Below, in pieces: positions 18,560 through 27,646 of a DNA stretch of 64,000 nucleotides (positions are counted from its first letter, which is position 1; every line of letters starts with the position of its first letter). A program made the position numbers and the translations under genes. Under the pieces are notes generated by a model. It had not been told where the DNA came from, searched no databases, and was given only the letters and a program-made list of their open reading frames with translations. Source of the stretch: Demequina muriae. GTDB lineage: Bacteria > Actinomycetota > Actinomycetes > Actinomycetales > Demequinaceae. The stretch covers positions 1,736,001 through 1,800,000 of the forward strand of contig NZ_JAUHQA010000001.1 in the NCBI RefSeq assembly GCF_030418295.1. The letters are read 5' to 3'.

Positions 18560-19249
18560 TCACTGCACGACCGCGACGGCGCGGGCGATGACGAGAGCGA
18601 GCACCACGAAGCCGGAGAAGGCCTGCAGGCCCATGAGCGCCTTCGCGCGCAGCGACAGCGGGATCGCGTCGGACGCCGAGAACGCCATCGAGTTCGACAG
18701 CGAGGTGTAGAGGTAGTCGCCGAACCGCGGTCTCCAGTCGGACACCATCGAGGAGCGGGCGGCCACCTCGTCGATCGCGTCGTGGTCCTCGTCCTGGGGG
18801 AACCGCAGGTCGGCACGCGGGAGCTCCTCTCGGCTGAGCGCACGCCGCACGACCGGGCCGCCACGGTCGAGCTCCCACAGCACGAGCGCGAACGCGATGA
18901 CGTTGGTGAGCCACACCTGCGCCGCCGCCAGGAGCAGCCGGCCGCCCGAATACCCGGACGGCGACACGAGCGTGAGCACGAGCACCACGACGGCGACCTG
19001 GTTCGCGGTGGCCAGCAGGAGCGTCTGCGCGAGGGAGAGGCGGCGGCTCCACGTGGTCTGACGATGCAGTCGCACCGGGTTGACCGCGACCAGCGGGACG
19101 AGCAGCACGAGGGCGATGCTCGCGACTCCGTACCGGAGCTCCGGCAGGAACGTCGAGGGCAGCGCCAGGTAGAGACCGAGCGCAACGAGCACCGCCGCGA
19201 CCGCGGGCCAGCGATGCTCCCCGGTGCCGCCGGGCGGGACGCTCGTCAT
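18560..19249 (-). CDS. Membrane protein of DUF1345/ion-channel-like family
   Basis: The 229-residue protein has five to six predicted membrane helices. Near the C-terminus is FGDYLYTSLSNSMAFSAS followed by DAIPLSLRAKALMG, a pattern seen in actinobacterial DUF1345-type and two-pore-channel-like proteins where a selectivity filter would lie. The canonical potassium filter TVGYGD is absent, so channel function is not supported. It is convergent with the response regulator. Function is unknown. Confidence 0.7.
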   Translation of the reverse strand: MTSVPPGGTGEHRWPAVAAVLVALGLYLALPSTFLPELRYGVASIALVLLVPLVAVNPVRLHRQTTWSRRLSLAQTLLLATANQVAVVVLVLTLVSPSGYSGGRLLLAAAQVWLTNVIAFALVLWELDRGGPVVRRALSREELPRADLRFPQDEDHDAIDEVAARSSMVSDWRPRFGDYLYTSLSNSMAFSASDAIPLSLRAKALMGLQAFSGFVVLALVIARAVAVVQ

Positions 19250-19411
19250 GACCTGATTGTGCTCCCTTGGAGGACGGGTGCGATAGGCCTGCTACGCTAG
19301 GGGTACTTGCAGGACCATCCCCGGTCCTCCTGCGTCGCAGATGGCTTCTCCTTCTCGCCGCAGCCAGTCACTCACACTGACCCGGCAGCGCGGCTCGTAG
19401 AAAATCTCTTC

Positions 19412-19445
19412 GGCGAACGAACGCGCGGGTCCCGCGCGATTCGCC
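19412..19445 (+). promoter_or_regulatory. Strong hairpin in long leader of DEAD-box helicase gene
   Basis: The leader between 19250 and the TTG start at 19529 is about 280 nt. It contains GGCGAA (19412-19417), CGCGCGGG (19422-19429), T, CCCGCGCG (19431-19438), TTCGCC (19440-19445), a nested stem stable enough to fold in any mRNA that includes it. It may delay or tune translation of the RNA helicase gene (inference). Confidence 0.5.
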
Positions 19446-19528
19446 ACCACCGCTGGTGCCGTGACTTCCACGGAGACGTCGTGCTGTCGCGCGGCGCGCA
19501 TCGGCGCACTGCCCGAAAGGCACTCGCT

Positions 19529-20887
19529 TTGTCTGACACCACCTTCGCCACCCTTGGCGTGCCCACCAAGATCACCAACGTCCTCGATGCAGAGGGCAAG
19601 ATGAACGCCTTCCCCATCCAGGTCGACACCCTCCCCGACACGCTCTCGGGGCGCGACGTCCTGGGCCGCGGCCGCACCGGCTCCGGCAAGACGCTCGCGT
19701 TCGCCATCCCCATGGCCGCCCGCCTGGGTGAGAAGGGCGGCCGTGCCCAGCCGAACCGCCCGCGCGGACTCGTCCTCGCCCCGACCCGCGAGCTCGCCAC
19801 GCAGATCGAGGCCGTCATCGCGCCGCTCGCCGCTGCGTACGGCCTCACCACGACCACCATCTTCGGCGGCGTCAAGCAGCACCGTCAGGAAGTCGCGCTG
19901 CGCCGCGGCGCGGACATCGTGGTGGCCTGCCCCGGCCGCCTCGAGGACCTCATGAAGCAGGGCCACGTGAAGCTCGACGCGGTGCAGATCACCGTGCTCG
20001 ACGAGGCCGACCACATGGCGGACCTGGGCTTCCTGCCCGGCGTCACCCGCATCATGACGGCCACCCCCACCACCGGACAGCGCATGCTGTTCTCCGCGAC
20101 GCTGGACAACGGCGTCGACAAGTTGGTGCGCCGCTTCCTGTCCAACCCGGTCACTCACTCGGTCGACTCGGCTGAGTCCCCCGTCGCGGCCATGACGCAC
20201 CACGTCTTCCACGTCGCATCGGCCGATGCGAAGAGGGACGTCGTCCACGCTCTCGCCTCCGGCACCGGTCGCCGCATCCTCTTCATGCGCACCAAGCACC
20301 ACGCCAAGCGCCTCGCCAAGCAGCTCTCCGACGCCGGCATTCCGGCAGTGGACCTGCACGGCAACCTGTCGCAGGCCAAGCGTGACAAGAACCTCGCTCA
20401 GTTCGCGCAGGGCACCCACCGGGTGCTGGTCGCCACGGACGTCGCGGCGCGCGGCGTCCACGTCGACGGCGTCGAGCTCGTGGTGCACGTCGACCCGCCC
20501 ACCGAGCACAAGGCCTACCTGCACCGTTCGGGCCGTACGGCACGCGCGGGCAGCGACGGCGACGTCGTGACCCTGGTGCTTCCCGAGCAGCGTCGCGACT
20601 CGCAGGTGCTCATGCGCCGTGCCAAGATCTCCGCGGAGCCGCAGTCCGTCTCCGCCAGCACCGATGCCGTCGTCAAGCTCGTGGGTGAGGTCGCGCCGTT
20701 CGTGAAGCCGACTGCCACGCCCATTCGCCAGCCCCAGGGCGCCCGCAGTCAGGGCGACCGCAGCCAGGGGGGACGCTCGCGTCCGTCCGGAGGCGGCGCA
20801 CGCCGTCCCGAGGGCGAGCACGGCCGTCGCCGTTCCGGTGGCGGCGCACGCCGCTCCGGAGCTCAGCGCGCCGGACGCAGCGCGTAA
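19529..20887 (+). CDS. DEAD-box ATP-dependent RNA helicase
   Basis: I chose TTG 19529 (GAAAGG 9 nt upstream; product begins SDTTFATLGVPTKI, the usual start of this actinobacterial family); the frame is open farther upstream but reads as non-conserved. The 452-residue protein carries the helicase motifs: Q-motif FPIQVDTLP, motif I GRTGSGKT, Ia APTREL, II LDEAD, III FSATL, and VI HRSGRTARAG. The basic Arg/Gly/Ser-rich tail is typical of RNA-binding extensions. These enzymes unwind structured RNA in cold adaptation, ribosome assembly or mRNA decay. Confidence 0.9.
   Translation: MSDTTFATLGVPTKITNVLDAEGKMNAFPIQVDTLPDTLSGRDVLGRGRTGSGKTLAFAIPMAARLGEKGGRAQPNRPRGLVLAPTRELATQIEAVIAPLAAAYGLTTTTIFGGVKQHRQEVALRRGADIVVACPGRLEDLMKQGHVKLDAVQITVLDEADHMADLGFLPGVTRIMTATPTTGQRMLFSATLDNGVDKLVRRFLSNPVTHSVDSAESPVAAMTHHVFHVASADAKRDVVHALASGTGRRILFMRTKHHAKRLAKQLSDAGIPAVDLHGNLSQAKRDKNLAQFAQGTHRVLVATDVAARGVHVDGVELVVHVDPPTEHKAYLHRSGRTARAGSDGDVVTLVLPEQRRDSQVLMRRAKISAEPQSVSASTDAVVKLVGEVAPFVKPTATPIRQPQGARSQGDRSQGGRSRPSGGGARRPEGEHGRRRSGGGARRSGAQRAGRSA
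20215..20230. repeat. Palindromic copy of the iterated decamer GGCCGATGCG
   Basis: CGCATCGGCCGATGCG is a perfect 16-bp palindrome made of both orientations of the decamer GGCCGATGCG. Other exact copies begin at 4889, 15883, 16047, 21522, 24031, 27167, 29689, 31236, 34311, 36022, 38335, 40570, 41930, 52059, 53404, 54426, 56030, 57072 and 58156. Most lie inside genes; those at 21522 and 57072 are intergenic. Confidence 0.75.
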
Positions 20888-20902
20888 CGATTTCACCAGA
20901 GA

Positions 20903-20938
20903 ACCGCATGCCGGGCATCGCCCGACATGCGGTTTTTC
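20903..20938 (+). terminator. Rho-independent terminator after helicase gene
   Basis: ACCGCATG (20903-20910), CCGGGC, loop ATC, GCCCGA, CATGCGGT (20925-20932) form a 14-bp stem with one mismatch, followed by a T-rich run (TTTTTC). It lies 16 nt after the helicase stop. It is the only classical terminator with a clear U tract that I found here. Confidence 0.9.
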
Positions 20939-20962
20939 TGCGGGATGTGTAGAAACGGAACT

Positions 20963-21496
20963 ATGAGCCTGCCCTTCGTCGAGCGGAGCGAGGTGCGGCG
21001 AGTGCGCGACATGCTCGCGCCCGTCGAACCTGGAGGCAGCGCGCGCCAGGTCTATGGCGCGATGCTGGAGCATCAGATCGCGCCCACCCTGCGCGAGTGG
21101 GGTCTGGACGGCGACGGCGAGCGCTTCGACTACCCGAGCCGCGTGTGGCACCTGAGCCTCGCGTTCGTGCCGGTGTCGTGGAACACCGTCTCGCGCTTCC
21201 AGTTCGACGTGAACGTGATCGCCGTGAGTCGCGTCGCGTGGCAGCAGTGGCGGGCGCACGAGCCCTCCCTGCCCGAGAGCCCCGACGCCGCGGTCTACTA
21301 CGCCCAGGACTTCGTGGCCGGCGGCGGACTCGTGGCGCGGCTGGGGGAGCTGCAGCGCGACGGGCTCGATCGACGGTGGACGGTGCACGGCGGCGTGGAT
21401 CCGGCGCCGGTCGCTGCCGAGGTGCTGACCGGGCTCAAGCGGCGCGTGCTGCCGCAGTTCGCGGGCCGCGCCGAGGCCCGGCCGCTCCCTGCATAG
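20963..21496 (+). CDS. Conserved-looking hypothetical protein
   Basis: The 177-residue product starts at ATG 20963, 25 nt past the helicase terminator; an upstream in-frame start at 20927 lies inside the terminator and is rejected. It is a soluble, mixed alpha/beta protein with YPSRVWHLSLAFVP, WNTVSRFQFDVNV and a C-terminal helix KRRVLPQF. The arrangement loosely recalls DUF4304 proteins, but I cannot assign the family firmly. Function is unknown. Confidence 0.7.
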   Translation: MSLPFVERSEVRRVRDMLAPVEPGGSARQVYGAMLEHQIAPTLREWGLDGDGERFDYPSRVWHLSLAFVPVSWNTVSRFQFDVNVIAVSRVAWQQWRAHEPSLPESPDAAVYYAQDFVAGGGLVARLGELQRDGLDRRWTVHGGVDPAPVAAEVLTGLKRRVLPQFAGRAEARPLPA

Positions 21497-21633
21497 CGCT
21501 CCCCAGCGCGCACCGAACCGTCGCATCGGCCGCACGCATGGCCGAGAACGCTGAGCGTTCTCACCCCTTGAAAATGGTGCGAATCGGAGTAGTCTCGCCA
21601 CCACAGGCGCACGCACGAGCGCCACAGGGGACG

Positions 21634-22059
21634 ATGGTGAACCAGACGATGGCCGGCGCTCGCATGCGCCAGGACGAGACGCAGCCGCGCCTGCGCGCGC
21701 TCGCGTTCTGGGTGGGCCACCATCAGGCCGCCGAGCCAGCACCCCGCATCGGCCCCTCCCTCGACAACGATCTCGCCGCCCGCGACGCGATGCGTGCTCG
21801 ACGCATCGGCGAGCTGGTGCTGATGGTCCCCGAGCTCAAGCGCCTCGCGACGGACGTCCGCGCCCCGGTGCGTGCCACCGCCGCGCGCTGCTTCGCGATC
21901 CTGGCGACCGCTGGCCGTGCGCCGTCGGACCGCGAGGTATGGCGCCTGCTGCTGGGGCTGTCCAAGTACGACGACGATCCCGATGTGAGGTCTGCGGCGG
22001 ACACCGCCCTGGTCGCGCTCGAGCGCCACGGCGCGGTCGCGATGGACCGCGCGGGCTAG
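21634..22059 (+). CDS. Small HEAT-repeat-like hypothetical protein
   Basis: The 141-residue product starts at ATG 21634 (AGGGG close upstream) or GTG 21637, which has better spacing. It is rich in Arg and Ala and predicted all-helical. The segment VRAPVRATAARCFAILA and the later DPDVRSAADTALVAL look like two HEAT-type helical pairs. A HEAT scaffold role is only inference. It is convergent with the lipoprotein gene at 22073. Confidence 0.65.
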   Translation: MVNQTMAGARMRQDETQPRLRALAFWVGHHQAAEPAPRIGPSLDNDLAARDAMRARRIGELVLMVPELKRLATDVRAPVRATAARCFAILATAGRAPSDREVWRLLLGLSKYDDDPDVRSAADTALVALERHGAVAMDRAG

Positions 22060-22072
22060 GGTCGCAGGGCGG

Positions 22073-22585
22073 TCAATCGGTCAGTGGCGCGTCGAGGTCG
22101 CCGAACCCCGGGTCGGATCCCAGCGGTTCCTCCGAGGTCCACAGCGTGATCGCGTACAGCCGGGGGGTCGAGGCGTCGGCCTCTGTTCCGGCCTCCATCT
22201 CCGCGATCGACCCGTCGAGCATCAGGCGGGCGCTCAGCACCACCGCGCCGCCGTCGTCGCCCCACTGCGCCTGGCAGCCCACCGCGCCGACGTCGAACTC
22301 GGACGAACTCACGCACTCCGGCGCGCTCGCGGGCTCCGCGCCTGCGTGGTCCGAGAAGTCGTCGACCATGGCGACGAAGTGGTCGTCGAGCCCTGTGCTC
22401 TCTTCGAAGGTCCAGCACGCGTCAGGCGACTCCTCCTCACCGATGCCCCACTCATCCTGCAGGTCCCCGCACTCCACCGTGGTGACGTCCGACTGGGCTG
22501 GCGCCCACCCGTCAGTGTCGATCGTGGGGGCCGATGAGCACCCCGCCAGCAGGAGGAGAAGCGCGATCGCGCCGATGACTCGCAT
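22073..22585 (-). CDS. Putative lipoprotein
   Basis: The 170-residue product starts at ATG 22585 and has a short signal peptide with a lipobox (LLLLAGC, Cys16). The mature part is acidic with Cys pairs (VECGDL, DACWTF, PECVSS, VGCQAQ), suggesting a disulfide-stabilised extracellular domain. The open frame continues upstream to 22747 but only the ATG at 22585 gives a proper signal. I recognise no family. It is divergent from pcrA, 75 nt away. Confidence 0.75.
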   Translation of the reverse strand: MRVIGAIALLLLLAGCSSAPTIDTDGWAPAQSDVTTVECGDLQDEWGIGEEESPDACWTFEESTGLDDHFVAMVDDFSDHAGAEPASAPECVSSSEFDVGAVGCQAQWGDDGGAVVLSARLMLDGSIAEMEAGTEADASTPRLYAITLWTSEEPLGSDPGFGDLDAPLTD

Positions 22586-22660
22586 GACGGCACGATAGCC
22601 GCCCGGGCGGCCTGTGGGACGGCTCCGCGCGTCGGTGCCACGCCCTAGACTCGACGGGTC

Positions 22661-25015
22661 ATGGATGCGCTCTTCGATCTCGCCGACCGTTCCCACTCGC
22701 CCCTCGTGGAGGGGCTCAACCCTGCCCAGGCGGAGGCGGTGCTGCACGAGGGCGGCGCTCTACTGATCTTCGCGGGAGCGGGCTCCGGCAAGACCCGCGT
22801 GCTCACGCACCGGATCGCGTACCTGCTCGAGGCGGGCCGCGCGCGGCCTCACCAGATCCTGGCGATCACCTTCACCAACAAGGCCGCCGGCGAGATGCGC
22901 GAGCGGGTCGCGGCGCTCGTGGGCCCCGAGGCGCGCGGCATGTGGGTCGCGACCTTCCACAGCGCGTGTGTGCGCATCCTTCGTGCGGACTACGAGGCGG
23001 CGGGCCTCAAGTCGACCTTCTCGATCTATGACTCTGCGGACTCCCAGAACCTCATGAAGCTGGTGATGAAGGAGCTGGACATCGACCCGAAGAAGTTCAC
23101 GGCGAAGGCGCTGCTGAACCGCATCGGGACGTTCAAGGACGAGCTCATCGATCCCGCGACCGCGCTCGCCGCGACCGAGATGACGAGCAAGTTCAGCATC
23201 GATCACGCGGCCGGTCGCGCGTATGGCGAGTACCAGCGCCGCCTCGAGGCCGCCAACGCCGTCGACTTCGACGACATCATCGTCAAGACCGTGCACCTCC
23301 TGCAGCGCCACCCCGACATCGCGCAGCGCTACCGCGAGCGGTTCCGCCACGTGCTGGTCGACGAGTACCAGGACACCAACCACGCGCAGTACGTGCTCGT
23401 GCGCGAGCTGGTGGGGCGCGAGGAGGACGGCGGCCTGCCGCCCGGCGAGCTCACGGTGGTCGGCGACGCGGATCAGTCCATCTACGCGTTCCGCGGCGCG
23501 ACCATCCGCAACATCCTGGAGTTCGAGAAGGACTATCCGAACGCACACATCGTGCGCCTCGAGCAGAACTACCGGTCCACGCAGAACATCCTCTCCGCGG
23601 CCAACGCCGTGATCGCGAACAACGAGGGCCGGCCGCCCAAGAACCTGTGGACGGATTCCGGCGCAGGCGAGCGCATCCGCGCCTTCGCGGGCGACACCGA
23701 GCAGGAGGAGGCGAAGTACATCGCCGACGAGATCGCCCGGCTCATCCGCGAGCACGAAGTGGCGCCGGCGGACGTCGCGATCATGTACCGCGCAAACGCG
23801 CAGTCCCGCGCCATCGAGGGGCGCCTGGCGGCGGCCGATGTCCCGTACAAGATCGTGGGCGGCACACGCTTCTACGACCGCAAGGAGGTCAAGGACGCTC
23901 TGGCGTACCTCTCCGCGGTCGTGAACGAGGCGGACGACGTCGCCATGAGGCGCGTCATCAACACTCCCCGCCGCGGCATCGGGGACACGGCGGTCGAGGC
24001 GATCGATCGCCTGCGGCGCGAGCGCACCACGGCCGATGCGCCCGTCAGCTTCGGCGCGGCGCTCCGGTGGGCGGACGAGGCTGGCCTGCAGGCGCGTGCG
24101 GTGCGCGCGATCGGCACCTTCGTGTCGCTCATGGACGACCTCCGCGCGCTCGCGGCGGACAACGGCCCCGCGGGCGTGCTCGACGCGATCGCGGACCGGT
24201 CGGGGATGATCGCGGCCTACCGTGCCTCGGAGGACCCGCAGGACGCCTCCCGCATCGAGAACATCATGGAGCTCGTGTCCGTGGGCCGCGAGTTCTCGGA
24301 GGAGAACCCCGAGGGCACGCTGCCGGAGTTTCTCGAGAAGGTGGCCCTCGTCGCGGACGCCGATCAGCTGCCCGACGTCGACGGCAGCGGGGGAGTCGTG
24401 ACCCTCATGACGCTGCACACCGCCAAGGGCCTCGAGTTCCCGGTGGTGTTTCTCACCGGCATGGAGGACGGCACCTTCCCGCACATGAGGTCCATCGAGT
24501 CGGGCAGCCCCAAAGACATGGAGGAGGAGCGCAGGCTCGCCTACGTGGGACTCACCCGTGCCCGGGAGCGGCTGTACCTCACCCGCGCCGAGGTCCGTTC
24601 CAGCTGGGGCGCCCCGCAGTACTTCGGGGTGTCGCGATTCGCGGAGGAGATTCCCGCCGAGCTGATCGAATGGTCGCGCTCCGAGCAGTCGATGGCCTCG
24701 TTGCGCGCACGTACGGAGCGACGTGGCTCCTCCGGGTGGTCGTCAATGGGCTACGGCGGTTCGCAGGACCGCGAGGACGGCAACGCGTACTCGCGCGCGG
24801 GAGCCGTGCGCACCCGCAGCATCCCGCCGAGCCCGCCCGGCGGCGCCGGCGACATCGGCTTCGAGACCGGCGATCGGGTGGTGAGCGACAAGTTCGGCAT
24901 GGGCAAGGTGGTGGGCACTGAAGGTGCTGGCCGCAACGCGGTGGTGAAGGTCGACTTCGGCTCCGAAGGCGTGAAGCGCCTGGTGCTGCGCTTCAACAAC
25001 CTCGACAAGCTCTAG
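22661..25015 (+). CDS. pcrA: UvrD/PcrA-type ATP-dependent DNA helicase
   Basis: This superfamily 1A 3'-5' helicase acts in nucleotide excision repair and in removing proteins from DNA. The 784-residue product contains motif I AGAGSGKTRVL, Ia TFTNKAAGEM, II VDEYQDTN, III VVGDADQSIYAFRGA, IV EQNYRST, V TLHTAKGLEFPVVF, VI YVGLTRARERL. The C-terminus ends in the Tudor-like RNA-polymerase-binding fold typical of PcrA/UvrD (GDRVVSDKFGMGKVV). ATG 22661 starts 4 residues before LFDLADRS. It appears monocistronic. Confidence 0.97.
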   Translation: MDALFDLADRSHSPLVEGLNPAQAEAVLHEGGALLIFAGAGSGKTRVLTHRIAYLLEAGRARPHQILAITFTNKAAGEMRERVAALVGPEARGMWVATFHSACVRILRADYEAAGLKSTFSIYDSADSQNLMKLVMKELDIDPKKFTAKALLNRIGTFKDELIDPATALAATEMTSKFSIDHAAGRAYGEYQRRLEAANAVDFDDIIVKTVHLLQRHPDIAQRYRERFRHVLVDEYQDTNHAQYVLVRELVGREEDGGLPPGELTVVGDADQSIYAFRGATIRNILEFEKDYPNAHIVRLEQNYRSTQNILSAANAVIANNEGRPPKNLWTDSGAGERIRAFAGDTEQEEAKYIADEIARLIREHEVAPADVAIMYRANAQSRAIEGRLAAADVPYKIVGGTRFYDRKEVKDALAYLSAVVNEADDVAMRRVINTPRRGIGDTAVEAIDRLRRERTTADAPVSFGAALRWADEAGLQARAVRAIGTFVSLMDDLRALAADNGPAGVLDAIADRSGMIAAYRASEDPQDASRIENIMELVSVGREFSEENPEGTLPEFLEKVALVADADQLPDVDGSGGVVTLMTLHTAKGLEFPVVFLTGMEDGTFPHMRSIESGSPKDMEEERRLAYVGLTRARERLYLTRAEVRSSWGAPQYFGVSRFAEEIPAELIEWSRSEQSMASLRARTERRGSSGWSSMGYGGSQDREDGNAYSRAGAVRTRSIPPSPPGGAGDIGFETGDRVVSDKFGMGKVVGTEGAGRNAVVKVDFGSEGVKRLVLRFNNLDKL

Positions 25016-25067
25016 CGCGCGAGCAGCCGCGAGTCCTAGAGTTCCCTCACAGGCATGAGGGGGGCTC

Positions 25068-25706
25068 ATGAAGTGGTGGGGGCTGGCGGGCGCCGTGGCG
25101 CTGGTGGTGCTGGTCGCCGCGCTGGCGGTGCCGATCCGCTCGGGCGGCACCGAGATCGCTGACGTGTCCGAGGTCGCCGCCGAGGAGGGCGTGTGCGGCC
25201 AGCTCACCTCGACGGGCCGCCTGGTGGTCGAGCGAATGGTGCCGCTGATCGATCTCGGCCTGGTCGCGACTCTCGACGCCGCCGTGATGAGCCCTGCCTT
25301 CGTCATCGAGGCCACCGATGCATGCGGCGATGTCGATGGCCTGGGGGGCGGGGTGATGCTGTCGCATCCACGCTGCGAGGTGCCGAATGCGATGTCAGCT
25401 GACGAGTCACAGGCATTCGTAGACGCCACCTCCGAGCCCGGTTCGGATCTCGTGGTGCTCTGCGAGGGCGCGGCGTTCGCGATGGTCTGGAACGCAGCGG
25501 ACACCGGCGGGCTCGAGTTCGTTGCCTCGTGGAGCGACCACCGGTACGCGCTTGGACGAGAGCTGGCGTTCAACCAGCCGAACTGGTGCCTGGATACGGG
25601 GTACTGGGTCGAGGCCACCCGCGCGACGGGCCAGGAGAGCTCTGTGGAGGCCCGTTCCCTCGAGCCGGTCGCGTCCACCTGGTGCATCGACCTCGTGGCC
25701 CCCTGA
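25068..25706 (+). CDS. Hypothetical membrane-anchored exported protein
   Basis: The 212-residue product has an N-terminal hydrophobic helix (GAVALVVLVAALAVPI, residues 8-23) serving as anchor or uncleaved signal, then a soluble domain with six cysteines (for example EEGVCGQL, DACGDV, PRCEVP, VVLCEG, PNWCLD, STWCID), suggesting disulfides outside the cell. ATG 25068 is preceded by a GGGGG stretch. No family is recognised. It follows pcrA by 52 nt but differs in role. Confidence 0.7.
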   Translation: MKWWGLAGAVALVVLVAALAVPIRSGGTEIADVSEVAAEEGVCGQLTSTGRLVVERMVPLIDLGLVATLDAAVMSPAFVIEATDACGDVDGLGGGVMLSHPRCEVPNAMSADESQAFVDATSEPGSDLVVLCEGAAFAMVWNAADTGGLEFVASWSDHRYALGRELAFNQPNWCLDTGYWVEATRATGQESSVEARSLEPVASTWCIDLVAP

Positions 25707-25725
25707 TCGGCCTCCGATACCTCGC

Positions 25726-25746
25726 TAGGCTGAGCCCAGTGGGCTC
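25726..25746 (+). promoter_or_regulatory. Possible -10 element and palindrome before ldh
   Basis: A -10-like TAGGCT (25726-25731) is directly followed by the palindrome GAGCCC-AGT-GGGCTC (25732-25746), which would overlap the transcription start of the lactate dehydrogenase gene. No matching -35 is clear and no Rex site (TTGTGAA/TTCACAA) is present. Confidence 0.3.
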
Positions 25747-25795
25747 GCCGCCACCGGACGCGGCGGGCTCGACCAATCGTGAGGAGGAAGCCATC

Positions 25796-26749
25796 GTGGA
25801 AGCGAAGACGTCCAAGGTGTCCATCGTCGGCGCGGGAGCGGTGGGGGCGACCCTCGCGTATGCGGGCCTGATGCGCGGTTTCGCGCGCACCGTCGCGCTG
25901 TACGACATCAACAAGGCCAAGGTCGAGGCCGAGGCGCTGGACCTCGCGCAGGGCATTCAGTTCATGCCCGAGGCGACGGTGCTGGGATCCGATGACGTGG
26001 GCGTGGTCGAAGGCTCCGATGTGGTGGTCGTGACGGCCGGCGCGAAGCAGCAGCCCGGCCAGTCACGCATGGACCTGGCCGGCGCGACCATCTCGCTCAT
26101 GGACAAGGTGCTTCCTCCACTCATGCGCGTGGCGCCCAACGCCATCTACATCCTGGTCACCAACCCCGTGGACGTCGTGACGCTCGCGGCGATCAAGAAG
26201 TCCGGCATGGACCCGGCGCGCATGTTCGGCTCCGGCACCGCGCTCGACACCTCGCGCCTGCGGCACCAGGTCGCTCAGGCCTGCGAGGTCGCGGTCGGCA
26301 ACGTGCACGCCTACATCGCTGGCGAGCACGGCGACTCCGAGGTGGCGCTGTGGTCCTCCGCGACCGTGGGTGGCCAGCCGCTCGCGCAGTGGCGCGACCG
26401 CACGGGCAAGATCGTGATGACCCCCGAACGTCGCGAGCAGATCCACCACGACGTGATGCGCTCCGCCTACACGATCATCGAGGGCAAGGGCGCGACGAAC
26501 TACGCGATCGGCGCCGCCGGAGCCCGCATCGTCGAGGCGGTCCTGGGCGACCAGCGTCGCATCATGCCCGTCTCGACGCTCATCGACTACCCGGGCGTGG
26601 GCGAGGTGTGCATGTCGCTGCCGGCCGTGATCGGCCGCAATGGCATCGAGCACCACGCGGACACCCCGATGGACGAGTCGGAGCGCGCCGCCCTCGAGGC
26701 CTCGGCACGGTCGATCCGTGAGACTGCGGAGCGGTTCGGCGCCGTCTGA
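25796..26749 (+). CDS. ldh: L-lactate dehydrogenase
   Basis: Ldh reduces pyruvate to L-lactate with NADH. The 317-residue product starts at GTG 25796 after GAGGAGGAAG. It has the Rossmann motif IVGAGAVGA, the mobile loop GAKQQPGQSRMDL (Gln before PGQSR gives pyruvate specificity in LDH versus MDH; catalytic-loop Arg present), VTNPVDVVT, DTSRLR (substrate Arg) and the catalytic His in AGEHGDSEV. A separate, clear malate dehydrogenase lies at 44736. Together with pta-ackA this indicates mixed fermentation ability. Confidence 0.96.
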   Translation: MEAKTSKVSIVGAGAVGATLAYAGLMRGFARTVALYDINKAKVEAEALDLAQGIQFMPEATVLGSDDVGVVEGSDVVVVTAGAKQQPGQSRMDLAGATISLMDKVLPPLMRVAPNAIYILVTNPVDVVTLAAIKKSGMDPARMFGSGTALDTSRLRHQVAQACEVAVGNVHAYIAGEHGDSEVALWSSATVGGQPLAQWRDRTGKIVMTPERREQIHHDVMRSAYTIIEGKGATNYAIGAAGARIVEAVLGDQRRIMPVSTLIDYPGVGEVCMSLPAVIGRNGIEHHADTPMDESERAALEASARSIRETAERFGAV

Positions 26750-26755
26750 CCCGGG

Positions 26756-27646
26756 CTAGGCCTCGCGGGAGGCGTGGACCACGACCGGTGTTCCCACGCC
26801 CACGCCGTCGGTCTCCGCGATCGCGGTGACGACCTCGTTGGGCAGCCGGACGCAGCCGTTGGAGACGGCCTGGCCCATGAGGTCGGGCTGGTTGGTCCCG
26901 TGGACGGCGATCTGCGGGACGCCCCCGTTGAACTCGTCGAGAGTCTCCGACCACCCGTTCAGTCCCAGCGCATAGGCGCCGTAGACGCCGGTGGGGTTGG
27001 CCGTGAAGTCGAGCACGTCGGTGACCCAGAACACCCCGAGCGGCGTGGGCGACACGTCCTCGCCGATGACCGCATCGGAGAGCACCGAGCTCTCCCCGTC
27101 CACCGTGAGCTCCACCTCGCGCTCGGCGAGATAGACGTCGATGCGTGCGTCGGTCGAGGTGATCGTCGCATCGGCCGCACGCACCCATCCTGTGCGGTGG
27201 TTCGGCGAGCCCAGCAGCTCGACCTGGATCCACTCCTCGCCGTCGACGCTCTCGCGGTCGAAGCCCATCAGCGTGGTGGGGGAGCCGAGGGCGCTCCACT
27301 GGCCCAGCTCCTCGGACGGCTCGTCGCCGCCCGGGCTGTCGAAGACTGCGAGGCCCTCGGCACCCGCTTCGAGGACGATTTCGCCGGGCTCCACCTCGGG
27401 GCCCGCCTCACTGGGTGAGGGGGAGGGGGTGGACTCGGAGGGGCTGGGTGAGGGAGCGGCGGGCGTGACGCGCTCGGGCTCTTCGCCCTGGGTGAGCAGC
27501 ACCGCGATCACGACCGCGGTCGCGACGAGCGAGGCGACCGCGGCCGCCCACTGCCAGCGTCGGCTGCGACGCGAGGGGCCTGTCCCCGTGTGGCGAGGGC
27601 CGGACCTGGGACGGGCGGTGGCGGAGGCGTCGGAGGGCACGGGCAC
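26756..27646 (-). CDS. L,D-transpeptidase (YkuD) with membrane anchor
   Basis: The C-terminal half is a YkuD domain with the catalytic motif IAVHGTN...SNGCVRLP (His and Cys present), which forms 3-3 cross-links in peptidoglycan or anchors proteins. It is preceded by a basic stretch RRSRRW, one membrane helix (AAAVASLVATAVVIAVLL), a Ser/Pro-rich wall-spanning linker and an SH3-like region (TGWVRAADATI). No in-frame start exists between the helix and the GTGs at 27646 and 27640, both of which lie inside a 16-bp inverted repeat, so the start is uncertain. The preceding gene on this strand is the MMPL transporter, 53 nt upstream. Confidence 0.88.
   Translation of the reverse strand: MPVPSDASATARPRSGPRHTGTGPSRRSRRWQWAAAVASLVATAVVIAVLLTQGEEPERVTPAAPSPSPSESTPSPSPSEAGPEVEPGEIVLEAGAEGLAVFDSPGGDEPSEELGQWSALGSPTTLMGFDRESVDGEEWIQVELLGSPNHRTGWVRAADATITSTDARIDVYLAEREVELTVDGESSVLSDAVIGEDVSPTPLGVFWVTDVLDFTANPTGVYGAYALGLNGWSETLDEFNGGVPQIAVHGTNQPDLMGQAVSNGCVRLPNEVVTAIAETDGVGVGTPVVVHASREA

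Noticed and set aside
19292..21742. 816-codon open frame on the minus strand
   Set aside because: It runs opposite the DEAD-box helicase and the next gene, which carry full motif sets and a terminator. Composition is that of an antisense frame.
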